A stretch of DNA of 64,000 bases from Phycisphaerales bacterium UBA5793 (GCA_002418285.1 DIDT01000024.1:1-64000), one strand, 5' to 3'. Positions 18,101-26,691 are shown, counted from the stretch's first letter. A program made the numbers and translations. The notes: generated by a model not told the origin, from the letters alone.

Positions 18101-18744
18101 TCGCCGGCGGCGTAGTGATCGATGTTGAGGCTCAGGTTGCGGCAGGTGGTGGAGGAATGCACGAGCGTCGTGAGCATCGTGGTGCGGATATTCGAGACCA
18201 GATCGGCGAACATCTTGCTGAATCTGGCTGCGGCTTCACCGAGTCGGGCTCGACTGGGAAGATGGACTTCGATGGTGGTGCCCTGAGCAACGATGCCTTC
18301 GGCTCCGGTGAGTTGGACCGAGATGCCGGCGCGATCTTCGGGTTCGTCGGCGATGACGAGATTGGTCCCGCTCATCCAGGCGGAGTGGTCCACCTGCTCG
18401 AAGACGGCGCGTAGCAATGCTACATCGGGTTCGAAGACGATGATCAGCCCCGTCTTTCGCATGGCTTCGGCGAGTCGCTGGACGTGATATCCCATGGCAA
18501 AGCCGAGCACGACGACGGTGGCATGCTGGATGATGTCGATCCCGCCCCGGAAGCGATCGGCCTCATCGAGCGGGCGGTGCCGACTGCACAATTGTGCTCC
18601 CTGCAGCGAGAGGGAGGGAACCCCCTGCGAGGTCGGTGCGAACGCGCATGAAGAGGATGGGGGGACGGCTCGGATTCGCTCTACGAGCCGGGGGTTGTGC
18701 GGAGCGAGAGCCTTGAGATTGGCTTCGAGGATTGCTGTACTCAC
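15163..18744 (-). CDS. DUF115/Maf-like glycosyltransferase fused to a cysteine-less spiro-SPASM-like region
   Basis: A protein of about 1193 residues. Residues about 70-460 match the DUF115/MptE-like core of motility accessory factors (Maf), with V-L-G-F-A-M-G-Y-H near 80, L-L-L-S-A-G-P-S-L (about 230-238) and V-L-V-G-Q-D-L-G-F-T near 365-373. Maf proteins transfer nonulosonic acids to flagellin. A helical linker (about 485-620) follows. Residues about 655-860 look like a nucleotidyltransferase-type domain, and about 920-1190 follow the radical-SAM/SPASM plan (I-E-L-T-T-R; T-F-G-G-R-G-D-P-L-L-H; terminal S-L-T-E-V-W) without the C-x3-C-x2-C motif or SPASM cysteines. The GTG at 18744 was chosen because Maf-like proteins open with S-x-x-L-E-x-N-L-x-A-L; upstream ATGs at 18873 and 18837 would run into the divergent gene. 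It heads the neuABC operon. Confidence 0.8.
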   Translation of the reverse strand: MSTAILEANLKALAPHNPRLVERIRAVPPSSSCAFAPTSQGVPSLSLQGAQLCSRHRPLDEADRFRGGIDIIQHATVVVLGFAMGYHVQRLAEAMRKTGLIIVFEPDVALLRAVFEQVDHSAWMSGTNLVIADEPEDRAGISVQLTGAEGIVAQGTTIEVHLPSRARLGEAAARFSKMFADLVSNIRTTMLTTLVHSSTTCRNLSLNIDHYAAGEGIAPLKNMARGRTALLLSAGPSLSRHYELLADPTLRDRVVLIAVQTCLLPLLRRGIHPHFVTALDYHEISRQFYDGLDPNDLRDTTLVCEAKVNRIVVESYPGPIRCVGNNFLDKLLGPLAREMGSVPAGSTVAHLSFYLAQYLGCDPIVLVGQDLGFTDNLYYGPGAAIHDQWAPETNPFNTIDMMEWSRVARMKRNLRPARSQSGRAMLVDEQMSTYLTQFERDFCNAPQTIIDAAGGGVAKQHTIVRPLDEVLVEAASTPLPEFAIERRRLDANRLRQTSRRLESVRSDVQRLEKLSRDTDRILGEMLEHQHDSAAMNRLFQKIRVNQKEVDRLAILHDLVNLVNQLGVFKRLKADRQLELTESLDPLARQKAQLQRDQTNVRWLAEACLETQQILDEALRILNGESVSTRISERAVTNAGNSEAADTSATERAPRRVAAMIAVDPQRSGLLIDRSLHDRNGGRSPLQATLERLGRCMRIESIVLLVPRSTNVRSLLDEARVGRRLIIREVEGPIFDNAHQSIAAARRWSDWSWRGGIGGMTVFDEIIAPSHMIAAMDDLSLDAVIVVGPDWPLVDWSDTTGCDALVARYLEHPEVHRLVFTQAPPGLCGVLIEASLMREMTQRVRQFTLGSMLSYIPSLPQLDPISKDACVKLPAEMRNHVGRYIADIPESVCGIESVDSDLCGSELIAAVASRRGAVNSLPQQIEIELTTRRSTEPFWFPAINPQVDIDIDVARRLLREAAARTDLAVTFGGRGDPLLHSQFEEIIRFAREVGCTAIHVRTDLPGELGDPTRLLELPIEVISVEVHAETAPTYQAVMGIDRFDELRERLDALINARSARTGNANTLAKPWIVPRIVRCHATLDEMRNFFDRWMHYAGAAMVDPVPVPSADNSIQIDPPSAALDEMNRRILQVRANGAAFVGHHAWLQPDDQAIVELDSRSLTEVWASLQAGVTRASEIDDRDTPTLILELGAV

Positions 18745-18835
18745 TCCACCCGCCACTCCGCCTGAGGGTCGTTTTCGGTATCGGCATCTGTCTTGCACTG
18801 GTATTATCGGAATCAAATCGCTGGAGACTTGAGCC

Positions 18836-19432
18836 ATGGATCTGCCAAGCGGCTCGCCGCTGATCGCCAACACGCTGGAAAGCCCCTGGTTTCTGGCGGC
18901 GCTGCTGCTGATTGCGGGGGGAATCGCGTGGTTCGGGTTCCGCTATCGGTTTCCGCGCCGGGCGCCGATGGCAGCGGGCGCATTAGTTGCCGCAGCGTTG
19001 GGACTGGTGGCTCTGGCTGCACTGGTGGAGACCACGGGTGAACGTCTCGCTCGCGAGACCCGCTCACTGGTGGCGGCTGCCGTGGCTGGGGATGCCACTG
19101 CTGTCGGGGAGTTGCTGGACAACGATCTGGTGCTGCGTGTGGGTCGCGACAAGTCATCGCTGGACAAGGCTGACCTGCTCGATCGCATCAAGGGGATCAA
19201 GGCTCTGGTGCAATCCAACAACGTTCGCGAAACGCGGGGCGTGCGTACCGGGAGCGAAACGGGTGAGTCGGTGCTGGCACAAACAACGACGACAGCGATG
19301 GGTCAGCCGACGCCCAACGAATGGCGGTTTCGCTGGCGCAAGGACGCCGGCGGCCACTGGCGTGTCGTCGAGATGATCTGGGAGAAGTGGGGATTCAATG
19401 ATGTTCCCAATGCGGCCATGCTGCGCAACTGA
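18836..19432 (+). CDS. Membrane-anchored NTF2-like protein
   Basis: A 198-residue protein with two hydrophobic helices (about residues 16-35 and 44-62), then a domain of about 125 residues that looks like a SnoaL/NTF2-type alpha+beta barrel: helix A-R-E-T-R-S-L-V-A-A-A-V-A-G-D-A, then D-L-L-D-R-I-K-G-I, and a W-R-F-R-W-R-K...W-R-V-V-E-M-I-W strand pair. No catalytic residues were identified. It is divergent from the Maf-like operon; its ATG lies at the edge of the shared 91-base promoter region. Confidence 0.65.
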   Translation: MDLPSGSPLIANTLESPWFLAALLLIAGGIAWFGFRYRFPRRAPMAAGALVAAALGLVALAALVETTGERLARETRSLVAAAVAGDATAVGELLDNDLVLRVGRDKSSLDKADLLDRIKGIKALVQSNNVRETRGVRTGSETGESVLAQTTTTAMGQPTPNEWRFRWRKDAGGHWRVVEMIWEKWGFNDVPNAAMLRN

Positions 19433-19444
19433 GCGCAATCGGCA

Positions 19445-22042
19445 CTACTTCTCGGGGGTTTCTTCCTGAAGCGGATCCTTCGCCGGCGGTTCCGGCGAAC
19501 TGAAGTAGGCGAGAGCGTCCTGGGCGATGGCGCGGAGCCGGGCGTCATCACTGCGAAGTGCGCCTTCGAGTACGACGTCGGAGTCGGTACTCGAGCGGGC
19601 GGCAATCCAGGCCATCTGCACCAACGGATCGGTCGAGCGACGGGCGGTGGCTTCGAACTGATCCAGCACGGCGATGCGATCGGTACTTGTGTTCCTCTGG
19701 AATGGCAGACTCAACACCGTCCATGCGGCGATCTTTGCATCCAGTTCCGGCCACAATTCGATCAGTCGATTCACCCCGGCGTCAACCTCGGCCATCAGTT
19801 CGGGATTGGCCGCGGGATCGATCATGTGAGTGAGCCGGGCATGAAGCAGGGCGCCGATTTTCGAGACTGCCTGAACAGTTGCGGCGGGATCATCGGCGAG
19901 AATCTGGCTGGCGAGATCGGGCGTGGCGCCATCGAGCAGATCGGGCCAGGGAGAAACCTGCATTGGTTTGGATTGACGAACCAGACTCCACGATTGCGGG
20001 CGAAACTTGCCATCCGGACCGATGTCGTAATCGAGCATGGCCTGGAACTGCAGGCTGAGAGGGCGCAAGGCGAGGTTGGGAATCAGCAGACCAAAGAGAG
20101 TGTGATCGATGGAGATCGACACTGTCGCCTGTTCGGCCGGCTCGAGCGACAAGCGGCGCTGGAGATCCAGCGCAAGCGGCCGAGCGCCGGTGGGTACTCG
20201 TCTGCCGCCGATCTGGAAGATCGGAAACAGAGCCAACCGGCTGGGCAGAATCTTGTCGGGACCGATGGCGACGGGCCAAGGGCCGTCGTTGCTAATCGTG
20301 ACGTCGAACGTGATGGCGTCGAGGGGTTCGGCCCGCTGGTTGCGGGGAGCGATCGACAGACTGAAGTAGCGTTCCGGACGCGCAAGCAGGTCGCTGAGTG
20401 TTTGCGGGAACCGATCCAGTTCCTTTTCGACAGCCCGAGCTCGACGCGGCGCCGGCATGTCCTTTCCAGTGCGTTTTTCGTAGTCCCACTTGCACAAGAC
20501 CCCTACCAGCTTGCCCGGCTGACCCTGGTAGATCTCGCCGAGCAATCGCAAAGCGTCGGCGGTACGGCCGAGTTCGAATTGAGCGGTGGCGACACCAAGA
20601 TCGCTCAGCGGGTCGACGGTCTGGAGGGACTGGAGCCCGTCAAGAGCGGTCTGAGCGTCACCCTGTCGCAGGCTGAGCCACGAACGAAGTCGCTGCATCT
20701 CTGCCGGGTCATGCGCGCCGCTCTTGTCGAGTTCGAGGACGTCGGCCGCGGCCTCGTCGACATGACGATTGACCCACAAACGCGTCCAGGCCCGATCCGC
20801 GATAATGCGGCGTTCATCGGCCTTGATCGCATTGATGGCGGAAGTGGGCAACGACGTGCGATCGGTGTTCTTGAGTTCATCGAGACGAGATTGCCAGAGA
20901 CGTTCGAGCGACGCCAGGGAACTTTCGACGTCGTTCTGTGATTCGGCTGCGTTCGCAAGAAGCAATCGGGTGATTTGCAGGTGAATCGAGAGATCGACGG
21001 AGACTTCTTCGAAGCTGGGCATCTCGCCGATCTGCGGGGCCGGGCGACCCTCGTCGGCGGCCTGCTTCAGCGCTGCCTGCTGTTGGAGCACCCACTCCTG
21101 CTGTCGCCTCCGGCGCTCGAAGCGATCAAATGAGTCCTGCCGCTGTTTGATCAGATCGAGGCCCTGTTGTGGACCCGAGTCGGCGCAACGGAGGCAGGCA
21201 TAGTCGGCGAAAACGTCATCCGGGACGCTGGATCCGTGACGGGAGAGTTGAGCGCTGAGGCCCTCGATGAGGTCGGCGGCACCGCTTTGGAAACCTGCAT
21301 CCTGGACGACGGCGATCAGATCGTTCAGCGCGGCCTCATTGACCGGATCGGCCTTGACCAGTTGCATCATGGCGCGAACGAGCAACTCGACCTTGGCAGT
21401 CTGGCGGTCGGTCTCGAGGGCATTGAGTGCCGCGGCATCGAGGTTGGCCGGGTTCCGCTTCAGCGCCTCATCGAGGTAGGACGAGGCGAGGCTCGCTCGT
21501 CCCTGTTCCTGGGCGAGCGTGGCGGCTCGGTAGGCGACGTGACTGAGCACCTCTGGGGCGAGCCGGCCGCCAGCGGCAGACCTGAGAAGCCGCTCGCAAA
21601 GATCAAGACGCTCGGCGACGCTTTGGCGGTCGTCGATCGCGCGGTTGATCACGCTCATCTGGGCCATCGCGTTATCAGGCTCGAGGCGGAGCAGGTTTCG
21701 CTCCGCCTGAACGACGACGGGAAGGTCGGCGTCGCCCAACGCGGACGCGGCGGCGGCCAGTCTGCGGTGGATTTCCACATCATCCGGAGCGAGTTCAGCC
21801 GCCCATTCGAGGATGCCGACGGCAGTGCGATATCCCGCTTGCGGATCGGACTCAGGTCCGGGCCGCACCACGAAGCGCGCGGTGTGCTGGATCAGCCGGC
21901 GGGCGATGAGTTGGTCTATGGGGTCTGCCTCAGCGGCAGAAACGGCCGTTGCGGCAGGTCGGGCGGCGCCAGGCTGGGGAGTGGCGACGACGGCGGCGAG
22001 GGGGAGAAGGGCGACGAGCAGTCGAATCATGGTGTATTTCAC
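19445..22042 (-). CDS. Large exported protein with TPR-like helical repeats
   Basis: An 865-residue protein with a signal peptide (about residues 1-28). Helical repeats resembling TPR units cover residues about 60-520 (for example A-V-G-I-L-E-W-A-A-E-L-A-P-D-D-V and A-S-S-Y-L-D-E-A-L-K-R-N-P). A beta-rich segment lies near 565-700 (V-T-I-S-N-D-G-P-W-P-V-A-I-G), followed by a HEAT-like helical end. No enzymatic motif was seen; a protein-interaction role outside the cytoplasm is inferred. The start is GTG at 22042 or ATG at 22030; neither has a good ribosome binding site. Confidence 0.7.
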   Translation of the reverse strand: MKYTMIRLLVALLPLAAVVATPQPGAARPAATAVSAAEADPIDQLIARRLIQHTARFVVRPGPESDPQAGYRTAVGILEWAAELAPDDVEIHRRLAAAASALGDADLPVVVQAERNLLRLEPDNAMAQMSVINRAIDDRQSVAERLDLCERLLRSAAGGRLAPEVLSHVAYRAATLAQEQGRASLASSYLDEALKRNPANLDAAALNALETDRQTAKVELLVRAMMQLVKADPVNEAALNDLIAVVQDAGFQSGAADLIEGLSAQLSRHGSSVPDDVFADYACLRCADSGPQQGLDLIKQRQDSFDRFERRRRQQEWVLQQQAALKQAADEGRPAPQIGEMPSFEEVSVDLSIHLQITRLLLANAAESQNDVESSLASLERLWQSRLDELKNTDRTSLPTSAINAIKADERRIIADRAWTRLWVNRHVDEAAADVLELDKSGAHDPAEMQRLRSWLSLRQGDAQTALDGLQSLQTVDPLSDLGVATAQFELGRTADALRLLGEIYQGQPGKLVGVLCKWDYEKRTGKDMPAPRRARAVEKELDRFPQTLSDLLARPERYFSLSIAPRNQRAEPLDAITFDVTISNDGPWPVAIGPDKILPSRLALFPIFQIGGRRVPTGARPLALDLQRRLSLEPAEQATVSISIDHTLFGLLIPNLALRPLSLQFQAMLDYDIGPDGKFRPQSWSLVRQSKPMQVSPWPDLLDGATPDLASQILADDPAATVQAVSKIGALLHARLTHMIDPAANPELMAEVDAGVNRLIELWPELDAKIAAWTVLSLPFQRNTSTDRIAVLDQFEATARRSTDPLVQMAWIAARSSTDSDVVLEGALRSDDARLRAIAQDALAYFSSPEPPAKDPLQEETPEK

Positions 22043-22164
22043 ATCGGACGCCGAGGGGTGGTCACGTCAGTGGGCGGATCCGCCGGGGTTTCAAGAGGCG
22101 CTGGATGGGGCTGGCGATGCTAGGGACGCGAATGCTCAATTGCATTCCCACATCTGTCGGCGGA

Positions 22165-22193
22165 TTGACCATCTCATGTATCAATCGTAGCGT
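22165..22193 (+). promoter_or_regulatory. Possible sigma70-type promoter
   Basis: TTGACC at 22165-22170 and TAGCGT at 22188-22193 are separated by 17 bases, about 75 bases ahead of the start of the plus-strand helical-repeat protein. The -35 match is strong, the -10 is weak. Confidence 0.35.
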
Positions 22194-22268
22194 AAGGTTC
22201 GGTATTGCCAGCGATTGAGTCTGGCCGAGCCGGGCGGCCACACGCCCAGAATTCGCGGAGATCCCAGC

Positions 22269-23351
22269 ATGCACGCTTCCCGGCGACGACAGTCGACGTT
22301 CCTCGCCTTTTTGATGATGGTACTGGGCATGAGTCCACTTGCTCTGGCTCAACTGCCGCCGGACGTCTTCAACACGCCGCGGCCGCTGACGTCCCAGCAG
22401 GTAGCGGCGCTCAAGGACTTCGTCCAGAAGAATCTCGCGGGTCTCAAATCCAAGGACAGTCGAGAACTGGCTGATGCCCGACGGTCGCTGCTCGATCCCG
22501 TGCGTCGGGATACCTCCCGGACCTTCCGCATGGCGTACAACGATGCGCTGACGCCCGGATTGACGGTACTGGCCAAGGATGAGCAGGCGGAAATGGCCAA
22601 CCGCCAGGCGGCAATCTGGATTCTCGGGTCGGTGGCCAGCGATGACTCGGATGCGGCGCTGCGCGACGTTCTGGAGTCAAAGGTGCCGGCCCTGCGCTAC
22701 GCGGCCGCCACGGCTTTTGAACGATCGATGCAGGCCAACCTCCTCGACCGCAATGCCTACTCAAACGCGCTGCAAAGCGAAAAGGATGTCGCCCGCATCC
22801 TGCGAACCGGGCTGGAAACGGAAACCGACGCCGAGGTCCTTCGCGCCCTGCTCGCTGCAGCGGCCGCACTCCCAACCGTCGCCAACGCGCTGGACACGAT
22901 CAGCGATGGGCTCGTCGCACAGGCGCGTCGGCTCAGGGACGCGGATTCCCCGGCGTGCCTCAACTCCATGCGGATCGGTCTCGAGCGAATGCAGAAGCGC
23001 TACGTTGTGGATACGGTGGGCGGTCCGGCCATTGCCCCTCACGAACACAGGATGATCGAGGCGGCGGCGGATGTGTTGCTGCTCGTGGTTCGCCATGGCA
23101 AGGCGGAGAAAATTACGGATGAGAATCGGGACACGTATTCGAATCTCGCCCGCACGAGCGAGAACCTGCTGAGTCTGCTGTGCAAGCGAGATAGCGCTCA
23201 GACCCGCGTGTCCAATGCCGTGGCTGCCGGTCGCTATGACGACGCCGACGCGGCGCTCAAGTCGACGTGGCTCGCGGGCGATGGCCCGATCTACTCCAAT
23301 CGGGTGTGGGAGTTTGAGGCCGGATCGATTGAGGCGGCGTTCAACCGCTGA
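22269..23351 (+). CDS. Exported HEAT-like helical protein, unknown
   Basis: A protein of about 360 residues with a signal peptide (residues 1-27, ending L-A-L-A-Q) and a mostly alpha-helical body with HEAT-like pairs such as A-I-W-I-L-G-S-V-A...A-A-L-R-D-V-L...A-L-R-Y-A-A-A-T-A-F. The start at 22269 follows GGAG. It is divergent from the 865-residue protein, which also has helical repeats. No family or catalytic motif is recognised. Confidence 0.65.
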   Translation: MHASRRRQSTFLAFLMMVLGMSPLALAQLPPDVFNTPRPLTSQQVAALKDFVQKNLAGLKSKDSRELADARRSLLDPVRRDTSRTFRMAYNDALTPGLTVLAKDEQAEMANRQAAIWILGSVASDDSDAALRDVLESKVPALRYAAATAFERSMQANLLDRNAYSNALQSEKDVARILRTGLETETDAEVLRALLAAAAALPTVANALDTISDGLVAQARRLRDADSPACLNSMRIGLERMQKRYVVDTVGGPAIAPHEHRMIEAAADVLLLVVRHGKAEKITDENRDTYSNLARTSENLLSLLCKRDSAQTRVSNAVAAGRYDDADAALKSTWLAGDGPIYSNRVWEFEAGSIEAAFNR

Positions 23352-23393
23352 TCTTCGATTGGTTTCGCTCGGGGGCGATCGCGGCTCTACGCT

Positions 23394-25280
23394 ATGGGCA
23401 TGCGGACGATCCTGCCCATCCTGCTGCTTGTGGGTCTGCTCATCGGGGCGGTCATTCTCGACCGGCCTCAGCCACCGGCGGATCTGACGTTCATCAATCG
23501 CGGTGAAGTTCATTCACTTGACCCGCAGCGCATGAGCTGGCTGCAGGACTTTCGTATTGCCGACGCGCTCTACGAGGGACTGGTCAACTACGACAACGAT
23601 ACCTTTGAGATCGTGCCGGGAGTGGCCGAGACGTGGTCCGTATCGCCGGACGGGCTGACGTACACGTTTCACCTGCGCGAGAACGCGAAATGGTCCAATG
23701 GCGATACGGTGACGGCACAGGACTTTGCCTACTCATGGCGAAGAGCGCTGTTTCCCGACACGGTGGCGGGATACGCCGACCTGTTCTTCAAGATCAAAGG
23801 AGGACGGGCGTTCTTTGACTGGCGCGCCAAACAGCTACAGGAATTCGCAGTGCAGGCTGCAGGGATGGATGAGACGGCGCGGTTGAGACTGGCCCAGCAG
23901 ATGCTCGACGAGGCGCAGCAGCGATATGAAGAGACGGTGGGGGTGGATCCGGTCGACCCGCGTACGCTCGTGGTCACGCTGGAGGTTCCCACGCCCTACA
24001 TGCTCGACCTGCTGGCGTTCGGTCCGTTCAAGCCCGTCCATCGGCCGACGGTTGAGCCGTATCTGCATCTTGATGCGGCGTCAGGCGCGTTCCGGCAGCA
24101 CTACGGATGGACCAAGCCGCCACTGCTCATCAGCAACGGGCCATACGTCTTGACGGTCTGGCGCTACATGCGCGACTTGCGGATGGAGCGCAACCCTTAC
24201 TACTGGAACAGCGCCGCGGTGAAGTCGGACTCGGTGCTGTGCATTGCGGTGGAGGACGCAAACACCGCTGTGCTGGCGTATGAAACCGGGACCATCGACT
24301 GGCTGAGTGATGTAGGCGTGGATTACCGCGCCGACATGCTCGCACAGAAACAGAAGTACATGGATCGCAACGCGGTGCGATACCAGGAATTGCGCGATCA
24401 GGGGAAGAGCTACAACGAGGCGATGGAGATTCTCGCACGCGAGTCTCCACCTCAGGCCGGCGAACGAAACGACATTCACGCCTTCGCGGCTTACGGGACC
24501 TACTTCTACAACTTCAACTGTCAGCAGACGCTCAACGGCGGCGAGTTCAATCCATTCAAGGACGCGCGGGTGCGCCGAGCGTTTGCCCGGGCTGTTGACA
24601 AGCAGGCCATTGTCGATCGTGTGACGCGCATGAGGCAGCCGGTTGCAAATGTGCTGATTCCGCCCGGCTCAATCGCGGGATTTGAGGGCGCCAAGGGGAT
24701 TGGCTATGACCCCGCGAAAGGCCGCGCGGAACTTGCCGAAGCGGGTTGGGAGGATCGCAACGGCGACGGGTATATCGAGGACGCGTCAGGCAAGCCGTTT
24801 CCAACCGTCGAGATCCTGTTTCCTTCGGTCGCGGAGCACAAGTCGATCGCGCAGGCGATTGCCAACATGTGGGAGCGCAACCTCGGGGTTACCTGCCGCC
24901 TGCGTGAGGAGGAAACGAAGGTTCAGGCTGCACACCTGCAGGAGCACGATTTCATGGTTTCGCGAGGCAACTGGTACGGCGACTATGGTGACCCGACGAC
25001 GTTCCTCGATCTCGACCGCACCGGCAACAGTAACAACGACCGCAACTACTCGAACCCAGTTTTCGATGAACTCATGGACCGGGCCGACAAGGAACTCGAC
25101 CCCGAGAAGCGCATGAGGATTCTCGAAGAAGCGGACGCGATGATGGTGAACGAGGAGGTGCCGATTCTGCCGCTGTATCACCAGGTTACGCTGTACATGT
25201 ACGATCCGGCGAAGCTGCGAAACGTCTCGACACATCCACGTCTGACGCAGTTCCTGTGGGAAATGGAAGTGGTCAAGTGA
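23394..25280 (+). CDS. oppA: Peptide ABC transporter substrate-binding protein (OppA family)
   Basis: A 628-residue SBP_bac_5-type binding protein for oligopeptide-like solutes. The N-terminus has an uncleaved-looking hydrophobic helix (residues 4-20) with no lipobox cysteine, so it may be anchored by a transmembrane segment. Family signatures: S-L-D-P-Q near 41, I-A-D-A-L-Y-E-G-L-V, V-S-P-D-G-L-T-Y-T-F-H-L-R-E-N-A-K-W-S-N-G-D near 82-103, and D-A-R-V-R-R-A-F-A-R-A-V-D-K near 389. ATGs at 23394 and 23400 are both possible. It is followed by oppB only. Confidence 0.9.
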   Translation: MGMRTILPILLLVGLLIGAVILDRPQPPADLTFINRGEVHSLDPQRMSWLQDFRIADALYEGLVNYDNDTFEIVPGVAETWSVSPDGLTYTFHLRENAKWSNGDTVTAQDFAYSWRRALFPDTVAGYADLFFKIKGGRAFFDWRAKQLQEFAVQAAGMDETARLRLAQQMLDEAQQRYEETVGVDPVDPRTLVVTLEVPTPYMLDLLAFGPFKPVHRPTVEPYLHLDAASGAFRQHYGWTKPPLLISNGPYVLTVWRYMRDLRMERNPYYWNSAAVKSDSVLCIAVEDANTAVLAYETGTIDWLSDVGVDYRADMLAQKQKYMDRNAVRYQELRDQGKSYNEAMEILARESPPQAGERNDIHAFAAYGTYFYNFNCQQTLNGGEFNPFKDARVRRAFARAVDKQAIVDRVTRMRQPVANVLIPPGSIAGFEGAKGIGYDPAKGRAELAEAGWEDRNGDGYIEDASGKPFPTVEILFPSVAEHKSIAQAIANMWERNLGVTCRLREEETKVQAAHLQEHDFMVSRGNWYGDYGDPTTFLDLDRTGNSNNDRNYSNPVFDELMDRADKELDPEKRMRILEEADAMMVNEEVPILPLYHQVTLYMYDPAKLRNVSTHPRLTQFLWEMEVVK

Positions 25281-25296
25281 GCTGCGGAGTCACCCA

Positions 25297-26247
25297 ATGA
25301 CTGCGATGCTCATTCGCCGCCTGCTGCAGGTGCCCCTCATCCTGCTGGTGATCTACACCGTTACCTTCACGCTCGCATGGCTGCTGCCGGGCAATCCCCT
25401 GGAACGGGAAGGCCGGCGGCCCGATCCCGCGGTGCAGGACGCCATGAAGGCGCAGTACAACCTCGACAAGCCGGTGACGTTCTACGTTTCGTATCTGGAT
25501 CAGGCGTCCGGACTCGCCTGGTTGCGTGGCGATTCGGACAAGGTCTTCAATCTCGGACCTTGTCTGCAGTATCAGGATTGGAGCACGAATGAACTCATCG
25601 GCGGCGCGCTGCCCGTGAGCATCGTGCTGGGCATGGTTGCACTCGTCTTTGCGCTGGCCATCGGGCTGGCGTCGGGGATCGTCGGAGCCGTGCGACCGGG
25701 CAGTTGGATGGACGTTGCGACGTTACTCGTGGCGCTGCTGGGAATCAGTCTGCCGAGCTTTGTGATTGGCACGGCGCTGCTGATCGTGTTCGCGGTCTGG
25801 CTGGACTTTGTGCACGTCGCGCACTGGGGGTCGCCGCGCGATCTGCTGCTGCCGGCACTCACGCTCAGTCTGCCGTTTGCCGCGTACATTGCGCGCCTGA
25901 CACGGCTGGGGATGCTGGATGTGTTGCAGTCGGACTTCATTCGCACCGCCCGAGCCAAGGGCGTATCGGAGACGCGCATCGTGCTGCGGCATGCGCTGAA
26001 GGTGGCGTTTCTTCCCGTCTTGAGTTACCTCGGACCGGCTGCGGCGTATGTAATGACCGGCTCGTTCGTGGTTGAGAAGGTCTTCAACGTGCCGGGGCTT
26101 GGACAGCACTTCGTCAATTCGGTGCTTAACAAGGACCTGTTTGTGATCATGGGCATCGTACTGACCTACTCGACGATGCTGGTGCTGTTCAATCTGGCGG
26201 TCGATGTGATGTACAGCTGGGTTGATCCGCGGATCGAGCTGGCGTGA
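25297..26247 (+). CDS. oppB: Oligopeptide ABC transporter permease (OppB family)
   Basis: A 316-residue inner-membrane permease with about six transmembrane helices. It has the family start (R-R-L-L-Q-V-P-L-I-L-L-V), a long extracytoplasmic loop after helix 1, and the EAA-type loop R-T-A-R-A-K-G-V-S-E-T-R-I-V-L-R-H-A-L-K near residues 220-240, which contacts the ATPase. It starts 16 bases after oppA. The partner permease (OppC) and ATPases (OppD/F) do not follow. Confidence 0.92.
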   Translation: MTAMLIRRLLQVPLILLVIYTVTFTLAWLLPGNPLEREGRRPDPAVQDAMKAQYNLDKPVTFYVSYLDQASGLAWLRGDSDKVFNLGPCLQYQDWSTNELIGGALPVSIVLGMVALVFALAIGLASGIVGAVRPGSWMDVATLLVALLGISLPSFVIGTALLIVFAVWLDFVHVAHWGSPRDLLLPALTLSLPFAAYIARLTRLGMLDVLQSDFIRTARAKGVSETRIVLRHALKVAFLPVLSYLGPAAAYVMTGSFVVEKVFNVPGLGQHFVNSVLNKDLFVIMGIVLTYSTMLVLFNLAVDVMYSWVDPRIELA

Positions 26248-26262
26248 GACTGCGGAGGAGTT

Positions 26263-26691
26263 ATGTCTGAGCGAACCGACCTGCCGCCGACCGACCCCGC
26301 TGACATGGGGTGGGATCTCGAGCACTCGATTCCTTCGTTGCGCATCATCACGATGCCCAAGGACACGAACAACCTTGGCTCGATCTTCGGCGGCGTGATC
26401 CTCAGCTACATCGACCAGGCGGGGTACATCGAAGCGCGCAAGCAGGGACTGTATCGATGGGTCACGGTCGCCATGGAGAAGGTCATCTTCCACGCGCCGG
26501 TCCACGTGGGCGACATCGTCAACCTGCACACGCAGACGATCCGCGTGGGGACGACGAGCATCACGGTTCGGGTGCTCGTGCAAGTCGAACGGTTCGTCAG
26601 CCGGGAGATCGTCGATGTCACCGAAGCGCAGATGACTTTTGTCGCGGTTGACGAGAATGGTCAACCCACGCCCGTGGTGCACCAGAGCTAG
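26263..26691 (+). CDS. Acyl-CoA thioesterase (hotdog fold, YciA-like)
   Basis: A 142-residue hotdog-fold protein. The segment N-N-L-G-S-I-F-G-G-V-I-L-S-Y-I-D-Q-A-G (about residues 36-54) carries the Asn and Asp/Gln positions of the YciA/BACH family, and H-V-G-D-I-V-N-L is the typical following strand. It probably hydrolyses acyl-CoA in the cytosol; chain-length preference is unknown. A GGAGG-like site precedes the start. It is 15 bases after oppB and convergent with the next minus-strand gene, overlapping its end by 4 bases. Confidence 0.85.
   Translation: MSERTDLPPTDPADMGWDLEHSIPSLRIITMPKDTNNLGSIFGGVILSYIDQAGYIEARKQGLYRWVTVAMEKVIFHAPVHVGDIVNLHTQTIRVGTTSITVRVLVQVERFVSREIVDVTEAQMTFVAVDENGQPTPVVHQS

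Noticed and set aside
18745..18873. ATG starts at 18837 and 18873 for the Maf-like protein
   Set aside because: They would place the start inside or on the start codon of the divergent gene and add about 31-43 residues with no similarity. The GTG at 18744 begins the family-like S-x-x-L-E-x-N-L.
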